DNA of 54,195 nucleotides from JBBQZU01 sp038207425 (lineage in GTDB: Bacteria; Bacteroidota; Bacteroidia; Flavobacteriales_D; Cryomorphaceae), in assembly GCA_038207425.1 (NCBI GenBank), contig JBBQZU010000023.1:1-54195 (forward strand). Direction: 5' to 3'. Positions 25,171 through 33,888 of the stretch are shown here, piece by piece. Every line of letters begins with the position of its first letter. The stretch's first letter is position 1. Under the pieces are notes generated by a model, which had not been told where the DNA came from, made no database searches, and saw nothing but the letters and a program-made list of their open reading frames with translations. The position numbers and the translations under genes were made by a program.

Positions 25171-26007
25171 ATGTTTCAAGGCCGGAAATTAATTATTGCC
25201 ACAAAGCACGAAAAAGAGAAAGTAATTGCCCCACTTTTAGAAAAAGCCTTGGGAGTTTCTTGTTTTGTAAATGAAAATTTTGACACGGATATCTTAGGAA
25301 CTTTCACCGGTGAGATAGAACGTAATCTTGACCCCATTTCAGCAGCAAGAGCAAAATGTACAATGGCAATGGAATTATCAAATTGCGATTTGGCAATAGC
25401 AAGTGAAGGCTCTTTTGGGCCACATCCATCTATGTTTTTTGTGAGTGCTGATGATGAGTTTGTCATTTTCATTGACAAAAAGAATGGTTTAGAAATTATA
25501 GCAAGAGAATTAAGCACAGCAACAAACTTCAATGGCAAAGATGTTAAAACTGAAGCAGAACTTTTAGAATTTTCCCATACTGCAAACTTTCCATCCCACG
25601 GACTAATTCTTCGAAGAGCTAAAGATGACAACCATGAAATATTCAAAGGTATTACTGATATAAATCGTCTAAAAGAAATATTCAATAAATTATTTGACGC
25701 GTATCAATCCGTTTATGCAGAAACAGATATGAGGGCCTTGTACAATCCATCTCGTATGATAGTAATTGAATCTGTAACCCATAAATTAATAAACAAAATA
25801 AACTCTTTATGTCCACAATGTGGCAAACCGGGTTTTGGAATTACAGATGCCAAATCAGGACTAGAATGCAGCCTATGCGGTTCACCGACCAATTCAACAT
25901 TAAGCTACATTTATGTGTGCCAGTATTGTCAGTACACAAAAGAAGAAATGTATCCGCATAAAAAAACAAGCGAAGACGCTATGTATTGCGATTACTGCAA
26001 TCCTTAA
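25171..26007 (+). CDS. DUF6671 protein with C-terminal zinc ribbons
   Basis: The 278 residues begin MFQGRKLIIATKHEKEKVIAPLLEK and include AIASEGSFGPHP, which I recognise as the DUF6671 pattern. The N-terminal ~190 residues form an alpha/beta domain without a known activity. The C-terminus has four CxxC pairs (C214/C217, C233/C236, C250/C253, C273/C276), enough for two zinc ribbons, which suggests nucleic-acid or protein contact. It is downstream of dihydroorotase, 16 bp apart. I would not assign a function. The conserved ASEGSFGPHPS stretch (77-87) is the best candidate active-site loop. Confidence 0.75.
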   Translation: MFQGRKLIIATKHEKEKVIAPLLEKALGVSCFVNENFDTDILGTFTGEIERNLDPISAARAKCTMAMELSNCDLAIASEGSFGPHPSMFFVSADDEFVIFIDKKNGLEIIARELSTATNFNGKDVKTEAELLEFSHTANFPSHGLILRRAKDDNHEIFKGITDINRLKEIFNKLFDAYQSVYAETDMRALYNPSRMIVIESVTHKLINKINSLCPQCGKPGFGITDAKSGLECSLCGSPTNSTLSYIYVCQYCQYTKEEMYPHKKTSEDAMYCDYCNP

Positions 26008-26347
26008 ATGAGCCTCCGAGAAATTCGATTGTTTGTCGTTTTAGCGGCAACTGCCACAAGGTTTTCATCAGTTGGCTCTCGTCAGAAATAATTCATGAGT
26101 CCACGACTACATTTTGTGGAATTGGTTTATATATCCTAAATGCAACCAAAAAACTTTTTCTATTCGCTTTTTAGTTCTTTTGATGCAACTTATGGCGCCA
26201 CAGCTATTAAGCCTTGGGTCACTCCCACCGAAACACAATGTTTGAATGATGTAACTGTTTAATTTAATTATATATCGCCTGCGCTTCAGGCTCACTATAC
26301 TTTTGAAGGCGGAGAAAAATGATTCTCTGAATAAAAATAATTTTAAA
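26008..26347. other. Intergenic region before the fasciclin pair
   Basis: These 340 bp have no supported gene. A CCTGCGCTTCAGG mini-hairpin sits at about 26278-26290. The fasciclin frame is open from a TTG at 26303 but becomes fasciclin-like only after the ATG at 26348. The promoter of the fasciclin pair is probably here. Confidence 0.35.
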
Positions 26348-26773
26348 ATGGAAAAGGAATTAACAAAGACCAGAGACATTGTGGCAATTGCCGCCACAGA
26401 TGCCAAAACACTTGCCGCTGCTGTAAAAGCCGCCGGACTAGTGGAAACATTGCAGGGCGATGGGCCCTTCACTGTTTTTGCACCTACTGATGCTGCCTTC
26501 ACTGCTATTCAATCAGAGGTAGACAAACTATTGAAACCTGAAAACAAAAGCAAGCTTTCCAAAATTTTGACCTACCACGTAATAAGTGGAAAATTGAAGG
26601 CCGCTGATTTAAAAGACGGACAGGAGTTAACTACTGTTGAAGGAAGTAAACTAAAAGTATCAGTGAAAGACGGAAAAGTAACCGTAGGTAACGCAAAAGT
26701 GACCACTGCTGACATTAGTGCCTCAAACGGGGTAATCCATGTCATTGACAAGGTGCTATTACCCAAAGATTAA
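26348..26773 (+). CDS. Fasciclin-domain protein without signal peptide
   Basis: This 141-residue protein is a single FAS1 domain with the two conserved boxes H1 GPFTVFAPTDAAF and H2 (SNGVIHVIDKVLLP), plus the YH motif (ILTYHVISG). From the ATG at 26348 there is no signal peptide, so it appears cytoplasmic, which is unusual for FAS1 proteins. The frame extends upstream to a TTG at 26303 that adds 15 residues and no leader either. FAS1 domains mediate adhesion or protein-protein contacts. A second, secreted FAS1 gene follows, separated by a terminator-like hairpin. Confidence 0.88.
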   Translation: MEKELTKTRDIVAIAATDAKTLAAAVKAAGLVETLQGDGPFTVFAPTDAAFTAIQSEVDKLLKPENKSKLSKILTYHVISGKLKAADLKDGQELTTVEGSKLKVSVKDGKVTVGNAKVTTADISASNGVIHVIDKVLLPKD

Positions 26774-26790
26774 TCGAATCTATCATTAGA

Positions 26791-26820
26791 ATAAAGCTTT
26801 GCTTCAGCAAGGTTTTATTT
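26791..26820 (+). terminator. Hairpin between the two fasciclin genes
   Basis: ATAAAGCTTTGC, loop TTCA, GCAAGGTTTTAT: an imperfect stem followed by a T-rich tract. It is 17 bp after the first fasciclin stop, so it may end or attenuate the transcript before the second one. Confidence 0.55.
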
Positions 26821-26857
26821 TGTCGCAATTTTTTCTAAAACTTTAAAAAAAACAATT

Positions 26858-27379
26858 ATGAAACAAATTCAAAACGCTGTATTTTTTGTTGCAGCATTGT
26901 TGCTGTCTATTAGCACAATGGCACAAACAAAAAATGACATTGTGGATGTAGCAGCAGGATCTAATGATCATACCACACTTGTGCAGGCAATTAGAGCTGC
27001 TGATTTAGTAACTACTCTAAAAGGTAAAGGGCCTTTTACGGTATTTGCACCTACCAATAGCGCTTTTGCAAATCTTCCCAAAGGCACACTCGATGATTTA
27101 TTGAAGCCTGAGAATAAATCAAAACTTGCAGGCATTTTAACGTACCATGTAGTTTCAGGAAACCTGAATGAAAAAGCTATTCTTGCGGCTATTCAAGATG
27201 GAAACGGAAAATCAATTTTAACAACGGTCGCCGGGGAAAAATTAACAGCAACAATTGTAAATGGAAAAGTTGTATTAACAGACGAAAAAGGCGGTAAAGC
27301 AACGGTTTCAGCAACGAACCTTGAAGCAACCAACGGAGTAATTCATGTAATTGGTGCAGTATTGCTTCCAAAAGATTAA
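26858..27379 (+). CDS. Secreted fasciclin-domain protein
   Basis: This 173-residue protein has a signal peptide (MKQIQNAVFFVAALLLSIST, cleavage after MAQ) and one FAS1 domain with GPFTVFAPTNSAF, LTYHVVSG and TNGVIHVIGAVLLP. The domain is closely similar to the preceding gene (shared LLKPENKSKLAGILTYHV-type core), pointing to tandem duplication with loss or gain of the leader. It is expected in the periplasm or outside, in adhesion or matrix. A strong terminator follows 15 bp after the stop. Confidence 0.92.
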   Translation: MKQIQNAVFFVAALLLSISTMAQTKNDIVDVAAGSNDHTTLVQAIRAADLVTTLKGKGPFTVFAPTNSAFANLPKGTLDDLLKPENKSKLAGILTYHVVSGNLNEKAILAAIQDGNGKSILTTVAGEKLTATIVNGKVVLTDEKGGKATVSATNLEATNGVIHVIGAVLLPKD

Positions 27380-27394
27380 ATGATCCAAGGAATT

Positions 27395-27431
27395 TGATAG
27401 AGCCTTACTTTTGTGAGGCTCTATCATTTTT
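27395..27431 (+). terminator. Rho-independent terminator after the fasciclin pair
   Basis: TGATAGAGCCT (27395-27405) and AGGCTCTATCA (27416-27426) form an 11-bp perfect stem with a 10-nt loop, followed by a T-rich tract. Confidence 0.88.
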
Positions 27432-27610
27432 ATTTCCGCATGTATAATTCTATTTGCTGGGTATAATAAAGTATAATCAACACTACGAAACTAATTTTCA
27501 ATTATTTATTTCATTTATTGCTTGGTGTCTTTTCTGAGTTATTTAACAGGAAGAGAGTTTAATCTCGAATGAATGATTTTATCATCAATTGAACTGCATA
27601 ATTTACCAAT

Positions 27611-28201
27611 ATGAAAGCGATCTTGATCATAGTTGGCTTACTTACCACATCAGTATTTATTTCTCAAATTTATTTTTCTATGGCAACTACAGAAACTCAA
27701 CCTTACAAAATTATCAAAAAAGATAAGGAATTTGAGATTCGCCTTTATCCTGCGGCAACGATGGCAAGCATTTCTATAGAAGTAAAAACATACAGAGAAT
27801 TGTCATCTTCGGGATTTCGAAAGTTGGCTTCGTTTATTTTTGGTGGCAATCAATCCAATAAAAATATCGCCATGACAACTCCTGTATACATGGCCATTAA
27901 CGATTCCATTTCAACAATGAGTTTTGTGATGCCGTCCAATTTCAATGAAGAAAATTTACCCAAACCAAACGATTCGTCCATAACCATTAAAACTACAGCG
28001 GAAGAGTATATTGCCGCTATTCAATTCGGGGGTTATGCCAATGACGACAAGATTAAAACGTACGCTTCCAAGTTAGAAAGTGCCTTAAATGCAAGCGGTG
28101 TTGAGTATTTCGGCAACTTTCGTTTTTTAGGTTACAACGCACCTTATCAATTTATTGGCAGGAGAAATGAAATTATTGTGAGCGTTCGTTGGAAGGAATA
28201 A
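27611..28201 (+). CDS. SOUL-family haem-binding protein
   Basis: This 196-residue protein has an N-terminal hydrophobic leader (MKAILIIVGLLTTSVFISQI) that anchors or exports it. The SOUL/HBP signature follows: ETQPYKIIKKDKEFEIRLYP, the RKLASFIFGGNQSNKNIAMTTPV segment (split here by dots of variation), and the C-terminal APYQFIGRRNEIIVSV. SOUL proteins bind haem or other tetrapyrroles. In this island it may buffer haem during peroxide stress, which is inference from context. It is the last gene of the AT-rich region. Confidence 0.88.
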   Translation: MKAILIIVGLLTTSVFISQIYFSMATTETQPYKIIKKDKEFEIRLYPAATMASISIEVKTYRELSSSGFRKLASFIFGGNQSNKNIAMTTPVYMAINDSISTMSFVMPSNFNEENLPKPNDSSITIKTTAEEYIAAIQFGGYANDDKIKTYASKLESALNASGVEYFGNFRFLGYNAPYQFIGRRNEIIVSVRWKE

Positions 28202-28291
28202 TAATGAACAGAAGGAATAAATTCACGGGCTGATTTGAGCCAGTTTGGCTCGGTGTAATACTATCTTTTGGACTACTCATCTCCACACTTT

Positions 28292-29302
28292 TCACCACTT
28301 CTTTATATATCCGGCATCTATCATTTCATGCTTTTCAGCAGTGGTAAGGGCGTAGTTGAATCCATTGTACACGCTACAACCGCCATAGCGTCCGTGTATA
28401 TCAAGGGCTATAAATCCTACCTGCAATCCTTCCTTATCATTATGCTTTCGCAAAATGCGGTGTACCACTTCTTCACATGCTTCCTGTGGGGTGGCACCAT
28501 GGCGCATTAGTTCCACAATGACGCTGCTGCCCGCTACACGAATTACCGCTTCGCCCTCACCTGTAGCCGTTGCTGCGCCTACTTCACCATCTACGAAAAG
28601 CCCGGCACCGATAATTGGTGAATCGCCAATGCGGCCATTAATTTTGTACGCCATACCACTTGTAGTACATGCACCGCCAGGTCGCCCTTGCGCATCGAGC
28701 AAAATAAGCCCTATGGTGTCGTGGTTTTCAATATTCACTTCGGGCTTATATTCGCTGCTTTCCAGCCAGTGCTTCCACTCAGCTTCAGCTTCGGGTACAG
28801 GGTTTTTTAATGTGGTTCTTCTGAAACCATTGGCCAAAGCCCAGCTATACGCGCCACTCCCTGCCAGCATCACATGTGGTGTGCGCTCCATGATGGCACG
28901 TGCCACATTGATCGGGTGATCAATATTTTCTAAAAATGCCACTGCACCACAGCGGCTGTCGTGGTCCATGATGCAGGCATCGAGCGTAACACGACCTTCG
29001 CGATCAGGGCGACCACCAAGGCCTACGCTGCGGTTGCTCAGATCACTTTCGGTAACCATTACGCCCCTTTCAGCAGCATCAATCACCGACCCGCCGCTGA
29101 GCAGTGTTTCCATCGCTTTTGCATTGGCATCGAGTCCATGAATCCATGTGGAAAGTATAAGTGGTTTTGGGCCTTCAGCAATTGCAGGTTTCAGAAATGT
29201 TGATGATTCTTGGCTTGGTGATGGTTCATTGCATCGGCTGAGTGCCATAGCCCCGGCACCCAAGGCAGTGAGCTGTAAAAATCGGCGGCGGTTGGTTGAC
29301 AT
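28292..29302 (-). CDS. N4-(beta-N-acetylglucosaminyl)-L-asparaginase (aspartylglucosaminidase)
   Basis: This 336-residue Ntn hydrolase cleaves GlcNAc from asparagine in degraded N-glycoproteins. The self-cleaving site is HDTIG with nucleophile T196, giving an alpha chain (to D195) and a beta chain. DACIMDHDSRCGAVAFL and the GDSPIIGAGLFVD loop that binds the substrate are both present. The leader has a twin-arginine motif (MSTNRRRFLQL) and a possible lipobox (ALSRC, C24), so export by Tat in folded form is likely. It lies 92 bp downstream of the FHS sugar transporter gene and beside a GH92 mannosidase, which fits N-glycan breakdown. Confidence 0.92.
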   Translation of the reverse strand: MSTNRRRFLQLTALGAGAMALSRCNEPSPSQESSTFLKPAIAEGPKPLILSTWIHGLDANAKAMETLLSGGSVIDAAERGVMVTESDLSNRSVGLGGRPDREGRVTLDACIMDHDSRCGAVAFLENIDHPINVARAIMERTPHVMLAGSGAYSWALANGFRRTTLKNPVPEAEAEWKHWLESSEYKPEVNIENHDTIGLILLDAQGRPGGACTTSGMAYKINGRIGDSPIIGAGLFVDGEVGAATATGEGEAVIRVAGSSVIVELMRHGATPQEACEEVVHRILRKHNDKEGLQVGFIALDIHGRYGGCSVYNGFNYALTTAEKHEMIDAGYIKKW

Positions 29303-29394
29303 ATTTCTTCTTTTGCTAAAACTAAGATGGTAAATGTTTTAAAACAACCTTTCTAAATAATTCTCCATTCAAAAGGTTCTTGCCCAAGCCGGTA

Positions 29395-30843
29395 TCAATG
29401 CCCCGCCACTGCATGACTTCCTGCCGGTATGCCACCTGCATTTCCTGAATAGTGCCTCGCACTCCACCAGCCATACCAGGCAAGGTAGGTAAAAGGCAGC
29501 AAGGGCATAACAAAACTCATCTGCACCCCGATATAATCAGAAAGTAATCCCTGCAACGGTGGAAGGATCGCTCCACCAACTACCGACATAATAAGGAGCG
29601 ATGAGCCTTGGCTCGTATGATGACCAAGCCCGCCGATAGCCAGAGTGAAAATATTACTCCACATGATGGAGTTAAACAGTCCGGTGCCTATCAGCGCCCA
29701 AAAAGCCATACTGCCGCTGCCATTGATCGCCACAAGAATCAGTACCACATTCGCCAGTGCAAATACCATCAAGGTGCGACCACTCGACCCTTGTCCGATC
29801 ATAAATCCAATAAAATTCATTGAGATAAGCAGGAGAAAAAATACCACCGTGGTGAGTGGATGAAACTCAAAGCTGAAACTGCCTTCCTGCTCGCTGATAC
29901 CAGTGGCGAAATAAATCAGCGAAAATGCGGCTAGGCTAACCGCCAGCATAAATAATACTTTGCGCGTTTCAGGTTTTAAATTGCTCAGCGATATGGCTCC
30001 CATCAACCGTCCTATCATCAGTCCGCCCCAAAACCAGGAGAGAAACCTATTTCCCTGCGATTTAGTGAAGCCCATTATTTCGGGCTCCATGCTGAAGCTA
30101 ACGAGCCAACTGCCGGTAGCTACTTCAGCGCCCACGTATACAAAAATGGCCAGCATACCGTACCGAAGCTGCGGAAAATGCAAAGCGCCCCAGCCGCGTT
30201 CTTCCCTCTCGTTGTTTTGAAATCCGGGCAGTTTTAGCAGCCTTACAACCACGGCCATTGCTGTAAAAATCAAACCATAGAGCAAGTAAGTTTTGCCTAC
30301 GGCCTCGGGTTCCTCACCTTCACTCTTGAAAACCATAAAGATCAATATTGCACCTACAATTGGCCCGAGCGTGGTACCGAGTGAATTGAATCCCTGCGCG
30401 AAGTTGAGCCTGCTGCTGGCTGTCTCAGAAGTGCCAAGGATTGCCGCGTATGGATTTGCAGCTATTTGTAGGAGCGTAACCCCTGATGCAAGCACAAATA
30501 ATGCACCCAGAAATAGGCCGTATGAAGATACAGCCGAAGCTGGGTAAAACAACATGCATCCTATTCCGCAAACTGCCAGACCTATGCTCATCCCGTTTTT
30601 ATATCCTATCCGGTTTATTGGATCGCCGCTGCTGCGGGAAATAAGAAAATAGACAAGCGAAACCACGAAAAATGCCCCGAAAAAAGCAAATTGCACCAAC
30701 CCGCTTTGAAAATTACTCAGCTCGAAAATATCTTTGAATGTGCTGATAAGCACATCGTTCATTACTGTAATAAAACCCCACATAAAAAAGAGCAGGACGA
30801 GCACAGAGAAGGCAAAGCGGTGTTTGAGCGCGGATGTTTCCAT
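29395..30843 (-). CDS. FHS-family sugar/proton symporter (FucP-like MFS)
   Basis: This 482-residue protein has about 12 transmembrane helices. The opening FAFSVLVLLFFMWGFITVMND, then ISTFKDIFELSNFQSGLVQFA and LQIAANPYAAILG, are the hallmark of the fucose-galactose-hexose symporter family of inner-membrane proteins. The imported sugar may be a hexose or a mannose/GlcNAc-type monosaccharide released by the neighbouring glycoside hydrolases; the exact sugar is not readable. It starts divergently from the GH92 gene with a 131-bp shared control region and is followed by the aspartylglucosaminidase gene on the same strand. Confidence 0.9.
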   Translation of the reverse strand: METSALKHRFAFSVLVLLFFMWGFITVMNDVLISTFKDIFELSNFQSGLVQFAFFGAFFVVSLVYFLISRSSGDPINRIGYKNGMSIGLAVCGIGCMLFYPASAVSSYGLFLGALFVLASGVTLLQIAANPYAAILGTSETASSRLNFAQGFNSLGTTLGPIVGAILIFMVFKSEGEEPEAVGKTYLLYGLIFTAMAVVVRLLKLPGFQNNEREERGWGALHFPQLRYGMLAIFVYVGAEVATGSWLVSFSMEPEIMGFTKSQGNRFLSWFWGGLMIGRLMGAISLSNLKPETRKVLFMLAVSLAAFSLIYFATGISEQEGSFSFEFHPLTTVVFFLLLISMNFIGFMIGQGSSGRTLMVFALANVVLILVAINGSGSMAFWALIGTGLFNSIMWSNIFTLAIGGLGHHTSQGSSLLIMSVVGGAILPPLQGLLSDYIGVQMSFVMPLLPFTYLAWYGWWSARHYSGNAGGIPAGSHAVAGH

Positions 30844-30928
30844 AGTTTTTTGCTGTGGCCAAAGTAATAAATTTGAAGTCCTTATGTCACTTCATATTTT
30901 ACATTCAACATTCTTGCATGCAGCGACC

Positions 30929-30959
30929 ATTGAATCATAGGCTGATACTTATATTTTTG
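30929..30959 (+). promoter_or_regulatory. Bacteroidota-type promoter of the GH92 gene
   Basis: ATTG (30929-30932), 19 nt, then TATTTTTG (30952-30959), an exact match to the TAnnTTTG -7 box and 3/4 to the -33 box. The expected transcript start is about 30963, giving a leader of only ~12 nt before the ATG at 30975. Confidence 0.45.
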
Positions 30960-30974
30960 TACCAAATCCACCTT

Positions 30975-33881
30975 ATGAATAAGTTATTCTTAGTAGGCCT
31001 TATTAGTATTACAGCATCCTGCTCCATCAATAAATTTGATGATAGATCACCTGTTGATTACGTAAATCCTTTTATCGGTACCGGCGGTCATGGACATACG
31101 TTTCCCGGCGCTACAGTGCCTTTCGGTATGGTGCAGTGCAGCCCCGATACCCGCCTTGAAGGCTGGGATGGATGCAGCGGTTACCACTTTAGCGATTCCG
31201 TAGTTTTTGGTTTTTCGCATACGCACCTCAGCGGCACCGGCGTGAGCGATTATGGAGATATACTAATTATGCCATGCACTGGTACCGTACATTTTGACCA
31301 TGGCTATGAGGGTGGTGTGGATTCAGGATATGCCTCACGCTTTCGCAAAACGACCGAGAAGGCAAGCCCTGGTTATTACGCCGTGCACCTGGCCGATTAT
31401 AATATAGGAGTGGAACTCACGGCAACTGCGCGGGCTGCCATACATAAATATACCTTCAAGAAAAATAATACGCACGTAATCATTGACCTTGACCACCGCG
31501 ATATGCTCAAAGGGTGGGGGCTTTCGCAAACGGGTACTGATGAAATAAGTGGCTACAGGATATCCGCTGCCTGGGCGCGTGAGCAGCATGTGTATTTCGT
31601 TGCGCAGTTTTCGAAACCAATTCATAAGGTCGATTTTTTTCGCGAAAGCGATTCGCTAACAGAACCTACCAAAGCCGCTGTACATTTTGATTCTGCAGAT
31701 GAACTGCTAGTTAGGGTGGGCATTTCGGCGGTGTCAGTAGAAAACGCACGCGCTAATTTGCTTACCGAAATTCCTGACTTCGATTTTGACAAAGTGCATC
31801 AGCAAGCCAGAGCGCTATGGGAAACTCAACTGGGTAAGATTGAAGTATCTGACGAAAATCACGATGCGCGCGAAATATTTTTCACTGCGCTGTATCATAC
31901 AATGGTTGCTCCAAATATTTTCAGCGATGTGGATGGCCGTTACCGCGGAATGGATACGCAGGTTCATCAGGCAAACCATCCGGTATACACGGTATTTTCA
32001 TTATGGGATACTTTCCGCGCCCTGCATCCGCTCTTCACCATTATTGAGCATGAGCGTACCGATGATTTTCTGCGCACTTTTCTGCTGCATCATAAGCAAG
32101 GTGGCCGCTTGCCAGTATGGGAGCTCGCCGCAAATGAAACCGATTGTATGATAGGGTACCACAGCGTATCGGTTGCAGCAGATGCTTTCGCAAAAGGAAT
32201 CCAAGGATTTGACCACGCCGCGATGCTCGAAGCAATGAAACATACTTCATCCTTAAATCATTTTGGACTGGAAAGTTACCGCTCCCACGGCTATATACGT
32301 GCATCAGATGACCACGAAAGCGTGAGCAAAACCCTCGAGTACGCCTACGACGACTGGTGTATCGCTACCTACGCGCTCGCGCTGGGCGACACCGCCACTT
32401 ACAGCGTATACATGGAAAGGGCGCAGTACTACAAAAATCTATTTGACCCGAAGTCGGAGTTTTTCCGCGCACGTATGGATGGAGCCTGGTTTGGACTTTT
32501 CGATCCGGCCGAAGTTAATTTCAACTATACCGAAGCAAACGCCTGGCAGTATTCCACCTTTGTGCCGCACGATGTAAGCGGCTTGATGAATCTTCATGGT
32601 GGGGCTGATTCTCTGGAAGCGCATTTGGATCGTTTATTCACCGTTTCGAGCAAAACTACCGGACGTGAACAATCCGACATCACAGGCCTCATAGGGCAGT
32701 ACGCGCATGGCAATGAGCCTAGCCATCATATAGCTTACCTCTACAATTATATTGGCTCACCCTGGAAAACACAGCAGCGTGTACGGCAAATTATGGATGA
32801 GCTATACACCACCGCTCCCAATGGCCTTAGCGGAAATGAAGATTGCGGTCAGATGAGCGCATGGTACGTGCTTAGTGCTTTGGGTTTTTACCAGGTTACA
32901 CCCGGCCTGCCTATGTATGCCATAGGAAGTCCTGTATTCGAAAAAGTGGAAATAGCACTCGAAAACGGCAAATCATTTACCATCAATGCAGCGAACCAAA
33001 GCAAAACCAACTTGTATATTCAATCAGCTATGCTCAATGGAATGCCCTTGGAAAGAAGCTATATCACACATAGCGAAATTATGGAAGGGGGGAGCCTACA
33101 GTACATTATGGGTTCACAACCTAATAAAGATTGGGGCCGCGACCCGGCACATCGGCCTGTAGCTGCCATTGTATCGCCACCAATTGCTACTGTTCCATTT
33201 TACGAAAGTGCAGGACCTACATTTACTGGCCAAACTACTGTGCAGATAGGCAGCGCAAACCCCGACGCGATATATTATTACCGCATTGATGGAGGCGAAG
33301 ATGAAGTGTACGATGGTGCTATCGCGCTCGCGGCCAATACCGGAATAGAAGCTTTTGCGGTATTGCCCGACGGTACCCGCAGTAAGACCAATAGCAGCTC
33401 CTGGATGAAAATAGACAGTACCCGCAAAATTGCCATCGGAATGAACTACGACAATCAATACGCCGCCGGCGGAGATAACGCACTGATAGACCGCATCCGC
33501 GGAAGCGCCAATTTTCTTACAGGCCGATGGCAGGGTTATCAGAATCAACCTTTCATAGCCGTAGTTGATCTTGGCGAAATGCAAAAGGTGAGTGCCATTG
33601 GGGTAGGTTTTCTTCAGGATGTGAAAAGCTGGATTTGGTTTCCCGAAAAGGTAGTAGTTGAAACATCTGCTGATGCGCAAAATTGGAAACTTGCAGGGGA
33701 AGTATTGAATAATATTCCGGATAATCAATATGGCACGATCATTCAGGACTATACTGTAAAAGTACATGGCAGGGTTCGGTATATCCGCATTACTGCTCCG
33801 AATTATGGTCCTTGTCCGCCGTGGCATATGGGAGCCGGTGGAAAGACCTGGCTCTTCGCCGATGAAATCTGGGTGGAGTAG
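30975..33881 (+). CDS. GH92 alpha-mannosidase lipoprotein with C-terminal discoidin-like domain
   Basis: From the ATG at 30975 the protein has 968 residues and a lipoprotein signal (MNKLFLVGLISITASC). The frame is open 40 codons further upstream, but that part is not signal-like. The GH92 domain begins YVNPFIGTGGHGHTFPGATV; GNEPSHHIAYLYNY (~578-591), GNEDCGQMSAWYVLSALG (~619) and LPMYAIGSPVF carry active-site residues, including the acidic ones near the E of GNEDCGQ. These calcium-dependent enzymes remove alpha-linked mannose, mostly 1,2 or 1,3. The last ~230 residues are beta-rich, with a chitobiase C-terminal-like segment and an F5/8 type C-like module (WQGYQNQPFIAVVDLGE). It is surface or periplasmic. 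It diverges from the sugar transporter and aspartylglucosaminidase genes. Confidence 0.93.
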   Translation: MNKLFLVGLISITASCSINKFDDRSPVDYVNPFIGTGGHGHTFPGATVPFGMVQCSPDTRLEGWDGCSGYHFSDSVVFGFSHTHLSGTGVSDYGDILIMPCTGTVHFDHGYEGGVDSGYASRFRKTTEKASPGYYAVHLADYNIGVELTATARAAIHKYTFKKNNTHVIIDLDHRDMLKGWGLSQTGTDEISGYRISAAWAREQHVYFVAQFSKPIHKVDFFRESDSLTEPTKAAVHFDSADELLVRVGISAVSVENARANLLTEIPDFDFDKVHQQARALWETQLGKIEVSDENHDAREIFFTALYHTMVAPNIFSDVDGRYRGMDTQVHQANHPVYTVFSLWDTFRALHPLFTIIEHERTDDFLRTFLLHHKQGGRLPVWELAANETDCMIGYHSVSVAADAFAKGIQGFDHAAMLEAMKHTSSLNHFGLESYRSHGYIRASDDHESVSKTLEYAYDDWCIATYALALGDTATYSVYMERAQYYKNLFDPKSEFFRARMDGAWFGLFDPAEVNFNYTEANAWQYSTFVPHDVSGLMNLHGGADSLEAHLDRLFTVSSKTTGREQSDITGLIGQYAHGNEPSHHIAYLYNYIGSPWKTQQRVRQIMDELYTTAPNGLSGNEDCGQMSAWYVLSALGFYQVTPGLPMYAIGSPVFEKVEIALENGKSFTINAANQSKTNLYIQSAMLNGMPLERSYITHSEIMEGGSLQYIMGSQPNKDWGRDPAHRPVAAIVSPPIATVPFYESAGPTFTGQTTVQIGSANPDAIYYYRIDGGEDEVYDGAIALAANTGIEAFAVLPDGTRSKTNSSSWMKIDSTRKIAIGMNYDNQYAAGGDNALIDRIRGSANFLTGRWQGYQNQPFIAVVDLGEMQKVSAIGVGFLQDVKSWIWFPEKVVVETSADAQNWKLAGEVLNNIPDNQYGTIIQDYTVKVHGRVRYIRITAPNYGPCPPWHMGAGGKTWLFADEIWVE

Positions 33882-33888
33882 TTTTTTG

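Noticed and set aside
28237..28251. GAGCCA / TGGCTC hairpin after the SOUL gene
   Set aside because: No T-run follows on the plus strand and the stem is only six pairs, so I do not call it a terminator.
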